Shown: positions 18,237 to 27,907 of the stretch, one piece after another
Numbering within the stretch: position 1 is the first letter of the stretch
How the letters are laid out: each line of letters opens with the position of its first letter
Assembly (NCBI GenBank): GCA_029961105.1
Contig: JASBVO010000008.1
Coordinates: 1 to 64,000, forward strand
Reading direction: 5' to 3'
Length of the DNA stretch: 64,000 nt
From: Micrococcus sp.
Lineage (GTDB): Bacteria > Actinomycetota > Actinomycetes > Actinomycetales > Micrococcaceae
Notes under the pieces: model-generated
The model's input: only the letters and a program-made list of their open reading frames with translations
Told to the model about the DNA's origin: nothing
The model's database searches: none
Translations under genes and position numbers: made by a program

Positions 18237-19730
18237 CTACTTCTTCGCGGCGTAGGGATCGGCGATGCCGATGTACTGCACCGTGGTGTACTCCTCGATG
18301 CCCTCGGCGCCGCCCTCGCGGCCCAGGCCGGACTGCTTCACGCCGCCGAACGGGGCGGAGGCGTTGGAGATCACGCCCGCGTTGAAGCCGACCAGGCCGA
18401 ACTCGATCTGCTCGGAGACCCGGAACATCTTGTTGACGTCCTTGGTGTAGATGTAGGACGCCAGCCCGTACTGGGAGGCGTTGGCCAGCGCGATGGCCTC
18501 CTCCTCGGTGGCGAAGGTGGTCACCGGGGCCACCGGGCCGAAGATCTCCTGGGACAGGATCGGGTTGTCGTTGCCCACGGACAGCAGGGTCGGGATGTAG
18601 AAGAAGCCCTCGCCCTCCTTGGGCTTGCCGCCGGTGACGACCTCGCCACCGGCCGCGACGGACTCCTCGACGAGCTGGTGGATGTCGTCGCGGGCCCCGG
18701 AGTCGATGATCGGGCCCACGGTGGAATCCGGCTCGGTGCCGCGGACCGGGTTCAGGGCACCCAGCGCGGCCGCGAACTTGGCCTTGAACTCCTCGGCCAC
18801 GTCCTGGTGCACCAGGAAGCGGTTGGCGGCGGTGCAGGCCTCGCCCATGTTGCGCATCTTGGCGGCCATGGCACCCTCGACGGCGGCATCGAGGTCGGCG
18901 TCCTCGAACACCAGGAACGGGGCGTTGCCACCGAGCTCCATGGAGGTGCGCAGCACGTTCTGGGCGGCGTCCTGCATCAGGCGCACGCCGACCGGGGTGG
19001 AACCGGTGAAGGAGACCTTGCGCAGGCGCGAGTCCTTCATCAGCGGTCCGGAGATCGCCGAGGCGGAGGACCCGGCGACGACGTTGAGAACGCCCGCCGG
19101 CAGGCCCGCCTCCTGCATGACCTGCGCGAAGAGCATGGAGGTCAGCGGGGTGAGCTTGGCGGGCTTGAGCACCATGGTGCAGCCGGCGGCCACCGCGGGG
19201 GCGACCTTGCGGGTGGCCATGGCCAGCGGGAAGTTCCACGGCGTGATCAGCAGCGAGGGCCCCACGGGCTTGTGGGTCACGATCATCTTGTTCTTGCCCT
19301 CGGGGGAGGTGAAGTAGCGGCCGTAGTGGCGCACCGTCTCCTCGGAGAACCAGCGCAGGAACTCCGCGCCGTAGGCCACCTCACCGCGGGCCTCGGCCAG
19401 GGGCTTGCCCATCTCCAGGGTCATCAGCAGGGCGAAGTCCTCGGCGCGGGCGGTGACCATGTCGAAGGCGCGGCGCAGGATCTCGGCGCGCTCGCGCGGC
19501 GCGGTCAGGGCCCACTCGGCCTGCACGGCGGAGGCGGCGTCCAGGGCGGCGAGGGCGTCATCGGAGTTGCCGTCCTGGATGGACAGCAGGACCTTGCCGG
19601 TGGCCGGATCGTGGACGTCCAGGGTCTTGCCGGAACTGGCGTCGCGCCACTCTCCGTTGATCAGCAGGCCGGTGGGAACGGACTGCAGCAGTTCCTGCTC
19701 GCGTTCGGCGGTGACAGTGGTGACAGTCAT
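18237..19730 (-). CDS. gabD: NAD(P)-dependent succinate-semialdehyde dehydrogenase
   Basis: Aldehyde dehydrogenase superfamily, 497 aa, closest by eye to succinate-semialdehyde dehydrogenases of the GABA shunt. The catalytic cysteine is C299 (GEACTAANRF) and the general base is E265 (ELGGNAPF). The cofactor-binding TPWNFPLAM and FTGSTPVG regions are intact. ATG 19730 has AGAGG 7 bases upstream; the frame continues further up without a coding pattern. No GABA transaminase is adjacent, so the exact aldehyde substrate is inferred. Monocistronic, ending at the terminator shared with the transglutaminase operon. Confidence 0.9.
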   Translation of the reverse strand: MTVTTVTAEREQELLQSVPTGLLINGEWRDASSGKTLDVHDPATGKVLLSIQDGNSDDALAALDAASAVQAEWALTAPRERAEILRRAFDMVTARAEDFALLMTLEMGKPLAEARGEVAYGAEFLRWFSEETVRHYGRYFTSPEGKNKMIVTHKPVGPSLLITPWNFPLAMATRKVAPAVAAGCTMVLKPAKLTPLTSMLFAQVMQEAGLPAGVLNVVAGSSASAISGPLMKDSRLRKVSFTGSTPVGVRLMQDAAQNVLRTSMELGGNAPFLVFEDADLDAAVEGAMAAKMRNMGEACTAANRFLVHQDVAEEFKAKFAAALGALNPVRGTEPDSTVGPIIDSGARDDIHQLVEESVAAGGEVVTGGKPKEGEGFFYIPTLLSVGNDNPILSQEIFGPVAPVTTFATEEEAIALANASQYGLASYIYTKDVNKMFRVSEQIEFGLVGFNAGVISNASAPFGGVKQSGLGREGGAEGIEEYTTVQYIGIADPYAAKK

Positions 19731-19874
19731 GGGGAACCTCTTTCCAGTCGGTCGGTTCGGTCGGGCTGGCAACCGTGGCGCTGGCCTCGAAGCCGTCCGA
19801 CCCAGACTACTGCCGCCATTACCGGGGTGACACGCGCGGGTCCGTTTGCGACAGCCGCCCACGCGGCGGCCCGG

Positions 19875-20759
19875 TCAGGTGCGGGAGGCCAGCACTGCCT
19901 CGTACAGTTCCCGCTTGGACACCCCGCGCGCGGCGGCCACGGTCGCCACGGCCTCCTTGAGCCGGGTCCCGGAGGCCACCAGGACCTCGACGTCGGCCAC
20001 CTGGCCGGCCGTGTCCGTGTCCGGCTCGGCGGTGGCCCCGGCCGTGACGATGACGATCTCGCCCTTGACGTCCTTCGAGCCCGCCCACGCGACCAGCCCG
20101 TCCAGGCTGTCCCGGACGACCTCCTCGTGGAGCTTGGTCAGTTCGCGGGCGACGCAGGCGGGGCGGTCGGCCCCGAAGGCGTCCCGCAGGGAGGACAGGG
20201 TCGCGGCGAGCCGGTGCGGGGACTCGAAGAAGACGAGGGTGCGCCCGTCGCGGGACAGTTCGGCCAGCAGCCGCGAGCGCTCGCCCTCCTTGCGCGGCAG
20301 GAATCCCTCGAAGGCGAACCGGTCCGTGGGCAGCCCGGACAGTGCCAGGGCGGTGGTCACCGCGCTGGGGCCGGGGGCGCAGGTCACCGGGACGTCCTGG
20401 CGGGCCGCCGTGGAGACGAGCCGGTAGCCGGGGTCGGAGACCAGCGGCATGCCGGCGTCGGTGACGACCGCGACGACGGCCCCGGCCCGGGCGGCGTCCA
20501 GCAGGTCCTGCGTGGACTCGCGCTCGTTGTGCTCGTGGTGGCTGACGACCTTCCCGGCGATCCGCACCCCCAGCCCCTGGGCCAGGTGGTGGGCGCGGCG
20601 GGTGTCCTCCGCGGCCACCACGTCCGCCGTGGCCAGCAGGTCCCGCAGGTGCTGCGAGGCGTCCGAGAGGTTGCCGATGGGCGTGGCCGCCAGCACGATC
20701 CTCCCGCCGGCCGCGGCAGTCGAGGAAGCGGGGGTCCCGGGAGTCTGCGGAGCGGCCAT
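19875..20759 (-). CDS. rsmI: 16S rRNA (cytidine-2'-O)-methyltransferase RsmI
   Basis: Tetrapyrrole-methylase-fold enzyme that 2'-O-methylates C1402 of 16S rRNA. The N-terminal [39 protein letters not shown] and [12 protein letters not shown] segments are diagnostic. ATG 20759 gives 294 aa; a -10 TAGCAT (20767-20772) ends exactly 7 bases upstream, pointing to a leaderless mRNA, and the alternative ATG at 20768 lies within that hexamer. In mycobacteria this gene is directly divergent from pmt. Here pmt is present and divergent too, but an SLH-domain gene has come between them. Confidence 0.95.
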   Translation of the reverse strand: MAAPQTPGTPASSTAAAGGRIVLAATPIGNLSDASQHLRDLLATADVVAAEDTRRAHHLAQGLGVRIAGKVVSHHEHNERESTQDLLDAARAGAVVAVVTDAGMPLVSDPGYRLVSTAARQDVPVTCAPGPSAVTTALALSGLPTDRFAFEGFLPRKEGERSRLLAELSRDGRTLVFFESPHRLAATLSSLRDAFGADRPACVARELTKLHEEVVRDSLDGLVAWAGSKDVKGEIVIVTAGATAEPDTDTAGQVADVEVLVASGTRLKEAVATVAAARGVSKRELYEAVLASRT

Positions 20760-20882
20760 GTCCCTCATGCTAGGTGGTGCCCTCCGCTCCACGGTCCATC
20801 CGCCCCAGGACCACCATGGCCGGGACGCTACCGTGCCCCGCGGGGACCGGTAGCGTCCGGGCCGTGCCGGTCCCTGGCCGGG

Positions 20883-22505
20883 TCAGTCGTTGAAGACCGT
20901 CTCGACGAACGTGGCCATCTCCCCGCGGGTGATGTCCCGGCCGGGGCGGAAGGTGCCGTCCGTGTAGCCGCGGGTGGCGCCGGTGGCGTACAGGTAGCTG
21001 ATGGCCTCGAAGCGGCTGTACCGGGTGGTGATGTCCGTGAACGGGCTCTCGCCCGGTGCGGTCCAGTCCTCGTCGGCGTGGTCGGCCAGGTAGATGAACT
21101 GGGCGGCCTCCCCCCGGGAGACCGGCCGGCTCGGCTTGAAGGTGCCGTCGGCGTAGCCGGCGATGCCCATCGAGCGCAGCCACGTCGCCGCCTCGAAGTG
21201 GGCCGAGCCGGGCTCCATGTCCTTGAAGGGGCTGGTCTGCGGGGCCCACCAGTAACGGCCCATGAAGGGCGGCACGTGCTTCTCCCCGTAGGCGCGCATC
21301 AGGAAGGTCGCCAGCTCCCCCCGGGTGATCTCGCGGTTCACGCCGAAGGTCCCGTTGGCCCGGCCGGCGGAGATGCCCTCGCAGCCCAGCCAGTGGATTG
21401 AACCGAAGAACGCGCCCCCGGGCTTCACGTCCGTGAAGGACACCGGGCACAGCTCCCCATAGGCGAGCGGGGCCCACGGGCGGTTGAAGGAGGCGGTGGG
21501 CTCGATGAGCTCGAGGGTGCGTTCCAGGCGGTGGTACTGCCCGTCCAGGTTGATGGTGGTCCGCGCGGTCACCGCATCCCCGGGCTCGATGCCCGAGGAT
21601 TCGACGGCGCTGACGATGAGCCGTTCCTCGTCGATCAGCCCGCCGTCGTACCGGGCCTGCACCACGCCCCGGGCGCAGGACACCCGGCCCTTGCGCCCGT
21701 CCTCGCCCGAAGTGAGCGGTAAGGTCCAGACCGTCATGAACGCCACGTCGCTGCACTGGCCGGGGATGTCCAGGGTCAGGGACGCGGAATCGGCAGGCCC
21801 TTCGGGGGTGGTGGAGGTCCATTCGATGTCGCTGTCCCAGTGGAGATCAGCTTGCAGGTACGGTTCATCAGCTTCGGCTGATTCGGCGCTGCCGGTCAGG
21901 GTGAAGGTGTCCGTGAACCGGTTGCCGAAGCCGTCCGTAGCCCTGACGGTTTCCGTGCGGGACTGCATGCCGTAGTAGCGGGTCGGAGGGATCTGTGCGG
22001 GCAGTTCCAGGGTGCCGCAGCCGCCCTTCGAGGTGGCCGGACCGGAGACCGGGTAGATGGAGATCATGGATTCCGCCATGGGCACCTCGGATTCCACCGG
22101 GGCGGCGACCATCTCGACCCGGAACGCGTTCGTGCCAGAGGCGTCCTCCACGGTCAGCTCGGTGCCGTGGAGGTAGTTGAAGACGGGGCCCTCCCAGGAG
22201 GTGATGGGCGTGGCGGTGTACAGGTAGATGTCCTCCACGCCCCGGCGGGCCGTGACCCCGGGGGCCAGGCAGAAGTCGACGGCCACCGTCAGGGTGTCGT
22301 CCTCCAAGGTCACCGTGTCCTCGACGATGGAGATGTCCTGGACGTAGCCGCCGTAGGGGGCGATGGCCTCGGCACCGGAGGCGGCAGTGGCCGGGGCTGC
22401 GGACAGCGAACCGGCGACCAGGGCGGTGCCGAGCACCGCGGCCGCCATCGTGGACCTCCTGCCGGGGATGGAACGTTGTGCAGAGCGAGATGACGTCCGG
22501 AGCAT
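20883..22505 (-). CDS. Secreted SLH-domain surface protein
   Basis: 540-aa exported protein. An Arg-rich N-terminus and a hydrophobic core, ending at APATAASG near residue 42, form a signal peptide. Residues about 45-335 are beta-rich with no recognised domain. Three S-layer homology repeats close the protein, starting near 358, 427 and 488; each has the F-x-D start and a G-T-F-x-(P/V) ... (I/V)-(T/S)-R-G-E consensus. SLH repeats bind secondary cell-wall polymers, so it is probably held at the cell surface. Start is ATG 22505, with AAGG about 10 bases upstream. It lies between rsmI and pmt, which are neighbours in other actinobacteria, so an insertion is likely. O-mannosylation by the adjacent Pmt is a speculation. 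Confidence 0.88.
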   Translation of the reverse strand: MLRTSSRSAQRSIPGRRSTMAAAVLGTALVAGSLSAAPATAASGAEAIAPYGGYVQDISIVEDTVTLEDDTLTVAVDFCLAPGVTARRGVEDIYLYTATPITSWEGPVFNYLHGTELTVEDASGTNAFRVEMVAAPVESEVPMAESMISIYPVSGPATSKGGCGTLELPAQIPPTRYYGMQSRTETVRATDGFGNRFTDTFTLTGSAESAEADEPYLQADLHWDSDIEWTSTTPEGPADSASLTLDIPGQCSDVAFMTVWTLPLTSGEDGRKGRVSCARGVVQARYDGGLIDEERLIVSAVESSGIEPGDAVTARTTINLDGQYHRLERTLELIEPTASFNRPWAPLAYGELCPVSFTDVKPGGAFFGSIHWLGCEGISAGRANGTFGVNREITRGELATFLMRAYGEKHVPPFMGRYWWAPQTSPFKDMEPGSAHFEAATWLRSMGIAGYADGTFKPSRPVSRGEAAQFIYLADHADEDWTAPGESPFTDITTRYSRFEAISYLYATGATRGYTDGTFRPGRDITRGEMATFVETVFND

Positions 22506-22740
22506 GGGCAGGGGCCTTTCAGGAGATGCGGGCGAGGAATGCGGAGTGAATCCACCGATCGCCAGCGGCGGGTCCACGGCCTCCCCTCAGGCGGGTCCCC
22601 GGCTGTCGGCGGTAGGGCCAAGATATCCCGGTGACCCGCCGTTGACTCGCCCGAATGCCGATTCGGGACCGGACCGTGACCTCGCCGCCGCCTCCGGTAT
22701 CCGGCTCCGGTGCCCTCCGAGCCGCACGTACCATGGCAGG

Positions 22741-24420
22741 GTGCTACCGTCCCCGCCCACCGCCCCGCCGGCCGCGCCCGCCACCGCGTCGTCGTCCCGG
22801 CCGGACGGGCAGTCACCGACCCCCGGGCGCGGCCGCTGGCTGGAGGCCCCCGTCGACGCCTACACCGAGGGCGCACTGCGGCTGCGGCTGCTCGGCGAGC
22901 GCTTCCGCCCCGGCCACTGGGGCTGGATCGTCCCGCTCGCCGTCACGCTGGTGGCCGCGGTGCTGCGCCTGGCCCGGCTGGACCACCCCCACCAGTTGAT
23001 CTTCGACGAGACGTACTACGTCAAGGACGCCTTCACCCTGCTGCAGGCCGGGTACGAGCTGAACTGGCCCGAGGACCACAACGAGCAGTTCGCCGCCGGC
23101 AGTCCGCAGCCCGAGGACTCCCCCGAATACGTGGTGCACCCGCCGCTGGGGAAGTGGCTGATTGCCCTAGGGATGCTGGCCTTCGGCACGGACAACGGCT
23201 ACGGCTGGCGCTTCTCCTCGGCGATCGCCGGGATCCTGTCCGTGCTGCTGACCGCCCTGATCGCCCAGCGGATGTTCCGCTCGGTGTTCCTGGGCGGGGT
23301 GGCCGGGTTGCTGCTGGCCGTGGAGGGCCACCACCTGGTGCTCTCTCGCACGGGGTTGCTGGACATCTTCCTGTCCTTCTTCGTGCTGGCCGCCTTCGGC
23401 GCGCTGCTGTTGGACCGGGCGCACGGCCGGGCGGTGCTGGCCCGCCGGCTCGCGGCCGCGGCCGAGCGCCACGGCGGGGTGCCGCCGTCGTGGGCCCTGC
23501 GCGACGGGCCCTGGCTGGGCTGGCGGCCGTGGCGGTTGGTGGCCGGGCTGCTGCTGGGTGCCGCCTGCGGGGTGAAGCTCTCCGGGCTGGCCTTCATGGC
23601 GGTGTTCGGGCTGATGACCGTGCTGTGGGACGCCAACGCCCGCCGGGTGGCCGGGATCCGGCACTGGCTGCGGGCCGGGATCGTCCGGGACGGACTGTAC
23701 GCCTTCCTCGCGGTGGTCGGCGTGGGGGCGCTCACCTACCTGGCCACCTGGACCGGGTGGCTCGTCACGGCCGGCGGCTACAACCGGCAGTGGCACCTGA
23801 GCCATCCGCCCCAGGACTGGTGGGAGCGCCTGGTCCCCGGTGCGCTGCGTTCCCTGGCCGACTACCACCGCCAGTCCACCGAGTTCCACGAGGGCCTGGC
23901 ATCCGGGCACGACTACGCCTCGAGCCCGTGGACCTGGCCGTTCATGGGCCGTCCCACCTCCTTCTACTACAAGGGGTACGACGACGGCGCCAACGGCTGC
24001 CCGGTCGAGACCTGTTCCGCGGCGATCACCGACCTGGCGAACCCGGTGATCTGGTGGGCCGGCCTGCTGGCCGTCCTGGCACTGGTGGTGATCTGGCTCG
24101 GCCGCCGGGACTGGCGCGCGGGGGCGATCCTGGGCGCCTATGCCGCCGGGCAGGTGGTGTGGTTCCTCTGGCCGGACCGGACCATGTTCTTCTTCTACAC
24201 GGTGGCCTACGCCCCGTTCCTGGTCCTGGCCGTCACGCTGTGCCTGGGGGCGCTGCTGCGCTTTGGCGGGCCGGCGAACCGGCGCCGGAACACCGCGCTG
24301 GTGCTGCTGTTCGTGCTCGTGGCCGTCCTGACGAGCGCGTTCTTCATGCCCATCTGGACCGGGGAGATGATCCCCTACGAGCAGTGGCGTGCGCGCATGT
24401 GGATGAGCAGCTGGATCTGA
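22741..24420 (+). CDS. pmt: Dolichyl-phosphate-mannose--protein mannosyltransferase
   Basis: Polytopic GT39 glycosyltransferase that moves mannose from polyprenyl-phosphomannose to Ser/Thr of exported proteins. 559 aa with about ten membrane helices. The first loop carries the acidic pair in LIFDETYYVKDAF, and the HPPLGKWLI motif follows. Start is GTG 22741: a -10 TACCAT (22729-22734) ends 6 bases before it, indicating a leaderless mRNA; the frame is open upstream without a coding pattern. The first about 35 residues are Pro/Ala/Ser-rich. Divergent from the SLH gene and rsmI. Mannose for the donor could come via manA (44231-45481). Confidence 0.95.
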   Translation: MLPSPPTAPPAAPATASSSRPDGQSPTPGRGRWLEAPVDAYTEGALRLRLLGERFRPGHWGWIVPLAVTLVAAVLRLARLDHPHQLIFDETYYVKDAFTLLQAGYELNWPEDHNEQFAAGSPQPEDSPEYVVHPPLGKWLIALGMLAFGTDNGYGWRFSSAIAGILSVLLTALIAQRMFRSVFLGGVAGLLLAVEGHHLVLSRTGLLDIFLSFFVLAAFGALLLDRAHGRAVLARRLAAAAERHGGVPPSWALRDGPWLGWRPWRLVAGLLLGAACGVKLSGLAFMAVFGLMTVLWDANARRVAGIRHWLRAGIVRDGLYAFLAVVGVGALTYLATWTGWLVTAGGYNRQWHLSHPPQDWWERLVPGALRSLADYHRQSTEFHEGLASGHDYASSPWTWPFMGRPTSFYYKGYDDGANGCPVETCSAAITDLANPVIWWAGLLAVLALVVIWLGRRDWRAGAILGAYAAGQVVWFLWPDRTMFFFYTVAYAPFLVLAVTLCLGALLRFGGPANRRRNTALVLLFVLVAVLTSAFFMPIWTGEMIPYEQWRARMWMSSWI

Positions 24421-24494
24421 GCCGATAGCATCGCAGGGGACACCAGACCGATCACGCCGCGCCGCTGAGCCCGGCTCGTGTGGAAGGCGCAGAC

Positions 24495-26312
24495 ATGCAG
24501 GAAGCCAGCACCGAACAGGTCGCCGACCTCCCGGCCGAGACCAACGCCACCGACCACTTCCTGGCGGTGGCGGCCGCCCATCCCCACGCCCCCGCGTACG
24601 CGGTGCGCAACGGGGCCGGCGGCTGGACGGACGTGTCCTATGCCTCGTTCCTGGAGCAGGTCCGCGCCGCGGCGAAGGGCCTCATCGCCCTGGGCGTGCA
24701 GCCGAGGTCCATGGTCGGGATCATGGCCCCCACCAGCTACGAGTGGGCGGTGATCGACCAGGCGATCTGGTTCGCCGGGGCCACCTCCGTGCCGGTGTAC
24801 GAGACGTCCTCCCCCATCCAAGTCCAGCACATCCTGACGGACTCGGACACCCGGCTGGTGTTCACGGCCGCCGAACGGCAGGCCGACGCCGTGCGGCGGG
24901 CGGCCGGGCTGGCCGGCGTCGAGGTGGACATCCGGTCCCTGGACGCCGCCGGGCTTGCCCGTCTGGCCGAGGCCGGCCGGGGCGTGACGGACGCCGCGCT
25001 CGAGGCCGCGCGCTCGACCGCCACCATGGCCGACGTCGCCTCGCTGGTGTACACCTCCGGCACCACCGGCAGGCCGAAGGGCACCCGGATCACCCACGGC
25101 AACTTCGCGATCGGTGCCGTGAACATCCTGCCCTTCGCGCAGGACATCGTCGGCCGGGGCGAGCAGCGGACCCTGATGTTCCTGCCGCTGGCCCACGTGC
25201 TGGCCCACGCCGTGCAGTACATCTGCCTCGTCGGCCGGATCCAGATCGCCCACGCCTCCGACCTGAAGACCCTCACGGCCGACCTGGCCTCCTTCCACCC
25301 GACCTGGCTGCTGGCGGTGCCCCGCGTGTTCGAGAAACTCGACGCCGGCGCCGCCGCCAAGGCCCGCGAGGGTGGCACCGAGAAGGTCTTCGCGGCGGCC
25401 CGCCGCACGGCGATCGAGTACTCCGAGGCCCTGGACGCCCAGGCCCGCGGCGAGGGCACCGGGCCGGGTCCGCTGCTGAAGGCCCGCCACGCCGTGTTCG
25501 ACCGGCTCGTGTACCCGAAGATCAGGACCATCCTGGGCGGGGCGGCGAAGTTCACCGTCTCCGGGGCCAGCGCCCTGAACCCGGAGCTGGCGCACTTCTT
25601 CCGCGGCGCCGGCCTGGGCATGCAGGAGGGTTACGGCCTGACCGAGACCACGGCACCGGCCACCCTCAACATCCCCGGCCACACCCGGGTGGGCTCCGTG
25701 GGGCTGCCGGTGCCCGGCACCACCGTCCGGATCGCCGAGGACCAGGAGATCCTCATCAAGGGGCCGATCGTCTTCGACGGCTATCACCGGTTGCCCGAGG
25801 ACACCGCGGCCGCCTTCGACGCCGACGGGTTCTTCCGCTCCGGGGACATCGGGCGGCTGGACGAGGACGGCTACCTCTACGTCACCGGCCGGAAGAAGGA
25901 GATCATCGTCACCGCCGGCGGCAAGAACGTCTATCCCACGCCGCTGGAGGAGGCCATCCGGTCCTCCGGGATGGTCTCCCAGGTGGTCGTGGTCGGCGAC
26001 GGCCGCCCGTACGTGGGCGCGCTGGTCACCCTGGATCCCGACGGCCTGGCCCAGTGGGCGAAGGCCCAGGGCCTGCCGGCCATGAGCCTGCACGAGGCCT
26101 GCACCGACCCGCAGGTCCGCCAGGAGGTGCAGAAGGTGGTGGACGCGGCCAACGAGCACGTCTCCCGTGCCGAGTCAGTGCGCCGGTTCCTCATCCTGGA
26201 CACCGAGCTCACCGAGGAGTCCGGCCACCTGACCCCCTCGATGAAGCTGCAGCGCAAGGTCGTCATGGCGGACTACGCCGAGGCCATCGAGGAGCTCTAC
26301 CGGGTGCGCTGA
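24495..26312 (+). CDS. Long-chain fatty-acid--CoA ligase (AMP-forming)
   Basis: ANL-superfamily acyl-activating enzyme, 605 aa, of the long-chain FadD15-like type. The AMP-binding loop YTSGTTGRPKG lies at residues 186-196, with GYGLTETTAP, SGDIGRLDEDGYLYVTGRKKE and the C-terminal catalytic-lysine region LTPSMKLQRK. It activates fatty acids as acyl-CoA for degradation or lipid assembly. ATG 24495 has GAAGG 7 bases upstream; the GTG at 24480 lacks one. A -10 TAGCAT at 24426-24431 suggests a leader of about 55 nt. Monocistronic, closed by the hairpin at 26314-26350. Confidence 0.93.
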   Translation: MQEASTEQVADLPAETNATDHFLAVAAAHPHAPAYAVRNGAGGWTDVSYASFLEQVRAAAKGLIALGVQPRSMVGIMAPTSYEWAVIDQAIWFAGATSVPVYETSSPIQVQHILTDSDTRLVFTAAERQADAVRRAAGLAGVEVDIRSLDAAGLARLAEAGRGVTDAALEAARSTATMADVASLVYTSGTTGRPKGTRITHGNFAIGAVNILPFAQDIVGRGEQRTLMFLPLAHVLAHAVQYICLVGRIQIAHASDLKTLTADLASFHPTWLLAVPRVFEKLDAGAAAKAREGGTEKVFAAARRTAIEYSEALDAQARGEGTGPGPLLKARHAVFDRLVYPKIRTILGGAAKFTVSGASALNPELAHFFRGAGLGMQEGYGLTETTAPATLNIPGHTRVGSVGLPVPGTTVRIAEDQEILIKGPIVFDGYHRLPEDTAAAFDADGFFRSGDIGRLDEDGYLYVTGRKKEIIVTAGGKNVYPTPLEEAIRSSGMVSQVVVVGDGRPYVGALVTLDPDGLAQWAKAQGLPAMSLHEACTDPQVRQEVQKVVDAANEHVSRAESVRRFLILDTELTEESGHLTPSMKLQRKVVMADYAEAIEELYRVR

Positions 26313-26313
26313 G

Positions 26314-26350
26314 CCTCTTCCGGCGGCGAGGCCTCGTCCGCCGGAAGAGG
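26314..26350. terminator. Bidirectional terminator after acyl-CoA ligase
   Basis: Perfect 13-bp arms CCTCTTCCGGCGG and CCGCCGGAAGAGG with an 11-base loop that itself contains the palindrome AGGCCT. Lies between convergent genes, starting two bases after the ligase stop codon. Confidence 0.88.
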
Positions 26351-26389
26351 GAATGACTCCACGTCGCCGGCGATGGCCCGGACGCCGGG

Positions 26390-27724
26390 TCAGGCCGCGT
26401 CGGCCCAGTCGTTGCGGCGGCGGATGAGGTCCTCTTGCGCCAGCCGGGAATCGTACCGGCGCCGCCGGGTGGGCCAGGTGCACACGAGCGTGACGACCAG
26501 GGTCACCAGCACGAGCGCGCCCACGGCCAGCCCGGCGTCGATCCAGAACTGGCCCGGGTAGAGCCGGATCAGCGAGTCGGAGGCCAGGAACGTCCACGTC
26601 CCGTCGGCGAAGAACAGTCCGTGGAACGCCGTGAAGAACTGCTCCCAGCCCAGCACGGCCAGCACCGCGAGCGCGATCAGCACGACGAGCATCCAGACCG
26701 AGCCGGCGAACAGGGCACGCCGGATCCCGCCCTTGGCGGTGCGGGACAACGCGACCATGAACGCCACGCACAGCAGCCCGAGCAGCAGGCCGACACCCAT
26801 CGTGATGAGCATGACGAGCTTGACGTCCGCCATGTGGCCGACCTCGCTGTCCGTGAACAGCGCCCCGCCCTGGTGCTGGAGGTCGGCGAGGTAGCGTGGC
26901 GGCGCGGCGTTGAACAGGTAGTCCATGCCGGCCGAGCCGTAGGTGAGCCGGTCCTCGGTGGTGAAGCCGTACGGATCGGCCGGGAAGCCCGGGCGGTGGT
27001 ACTCGATCCACAGGAACACCGGAGAGGCGACGAGCCGGACGGCGGCGATCAGCACCACCACCGGGAAGAAGATCGCCAGCAGCACCTGCATGACCCGGGG
27101 CCCGGTCGGGGATCCCTGCAGTGCCTCGTCGCGGGCGGCGGCGCGGGCCTCGGCGTCGCGCAGCTCCCGGCGGTTCTCCTCGGGCTCCCCTGCCGGGGCG
27201 CCGGCGAACCCGCGGTGGTCCTCCGCCACCGGTACCGACGTGGTGCCCGGACCGGTGGACCAGGCGCCCGCCGGCTGCGGTGCCGGCTCCGGCCGGGCGC
27301 TGGCGGTCACGACGTCGGTCCCCTCGCCCCGGGCGCGCGCGGCCGGCAGGTCCCGGGTCGGGTGCCGCTCCTGCGTGGGCGTCCCGGTCCCGGCGGCGTC
27401 CCCGGCGGCCAGGCGGTCGAGCTCGCTGCGGTCGATCGACTGGGTGGGCTGGGTGCCCGGGCCGGCCTGCACGGTGGCGCGGGGGGCGACGTCGGAGATC
27501 ACCTCGGTGTCGGCGGTCCGGCCGGCGGGAGCCGGGAACTCGTCAGTGGAGGGCACGGCATCGCGGGCACCGGACTCCTCGGTCCCGTCGGTGCTGTCCT
27601 CCTCGACGTACGCCGCGTAGTCCAGGCCGCTCTCGAATTCTGGCGGCTCCACGGCCTCCCCGCGGGTGCCGCCCCAGTCGTCGACGGTGTCCCGGTGGTC
27701 CCCGCCTGGGCTCCTGCGTGCCAT
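26390..27724 (-). CDS. DUF1461 (TIGR01906) integral membrane protein
   Basis: 444-aa protein. The first about 210 residues are polar, Pro/Thr/Glu-rich and probably disordered. The C-terminal half has four or five membrane helices (VLLAIFFPVVVLIAAVRLV onward). It also has the features of the TIGR01906/DUF1461 family, including a YGFTTEDRLTYG-like extracytoplasmic stretch and WEQFFTAFHGLFFADGTWTF. Function is unknown. GGGAGG lies 6 bases upstream of the ATG. A perfect 12-bp inverted repeat overlaps the predicted transcription start (see 27738-27772). Convergent with the acyl-CoA ligase and followed upstream by a SpoIIM-like gene in the same direction. Confidence 0.88.
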   Translation of the reverse strand: MARRSPGGDHRDTVDDWGGTRGEAVEPPEFESGLDYAAYVEEDSTDGTEESGARDAVPSTDEFPAPAGRTADTEVISDVAPRATVQAGPGTQPTQSIDRSELDRLAAGDAAGTGTPTQERHPTRDLPAARARGEGTDVVTASARPEPAPQPAGAWSTGPGTTSVPVAEDHRGFAGAPAGEPEENRRELRDAEARAAARDEALQGSPTGPRVMQVLLAIFFPVVVLIAAVRLVASPVFLWIEYHRPGFPADPYGFTTEDRLTYGSAGMDYLFNAAPPRYLADLQHQGGALFTDSEVGHMADVKLVMLITMGVGLLLGLLCVAFMVALSRTAKGGIRRALFAGSVWMLVVLIALAVLAVLGWEQFFTAFHGLFFADGTWTFLASDSLIRLYPGQFWIDAGLAVGALVLVTLVVTLVCTWPTRRRRYDSRLAQEDLIRRRNDWADAA

Positions 27725-27737
27725 GGTGCTGCCTCCC

Positions 27738-27772
27738 GCTCGTTGCCGATGTCCCCGTCCTCGGCAACGAGC
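27738..27772 (-). promoter_or_regulatory. Inverted repeat at DUF1461 promoter
   Basis: Perfect arms GCTCGTTGCCGA (27738-27749) and TCGGCAACGAGC (27761-27772), 11 bp apart. A minus-strand -10 TAGGCT occupies 27770-27775, so the expected transcription start falls inside one arm, and the ribosome site directly follows the other. Either a repressor operator or a hairpin at the mRNA 5' end. Confidence 0.55.
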
Positions 27773-27907
27773 CTAATGGCGTCCGGCCCCCAGCCCTCGG
27801 GGGCGCACCGCAGTCCGCCCCGATCAGTCGGGCCCCACTGCCCCGCCGGACGGGACGGGGAACCGGCCCGCTCGACGGACTCCACGGTCCGGGGACGGGC
27901 ACCGGAC

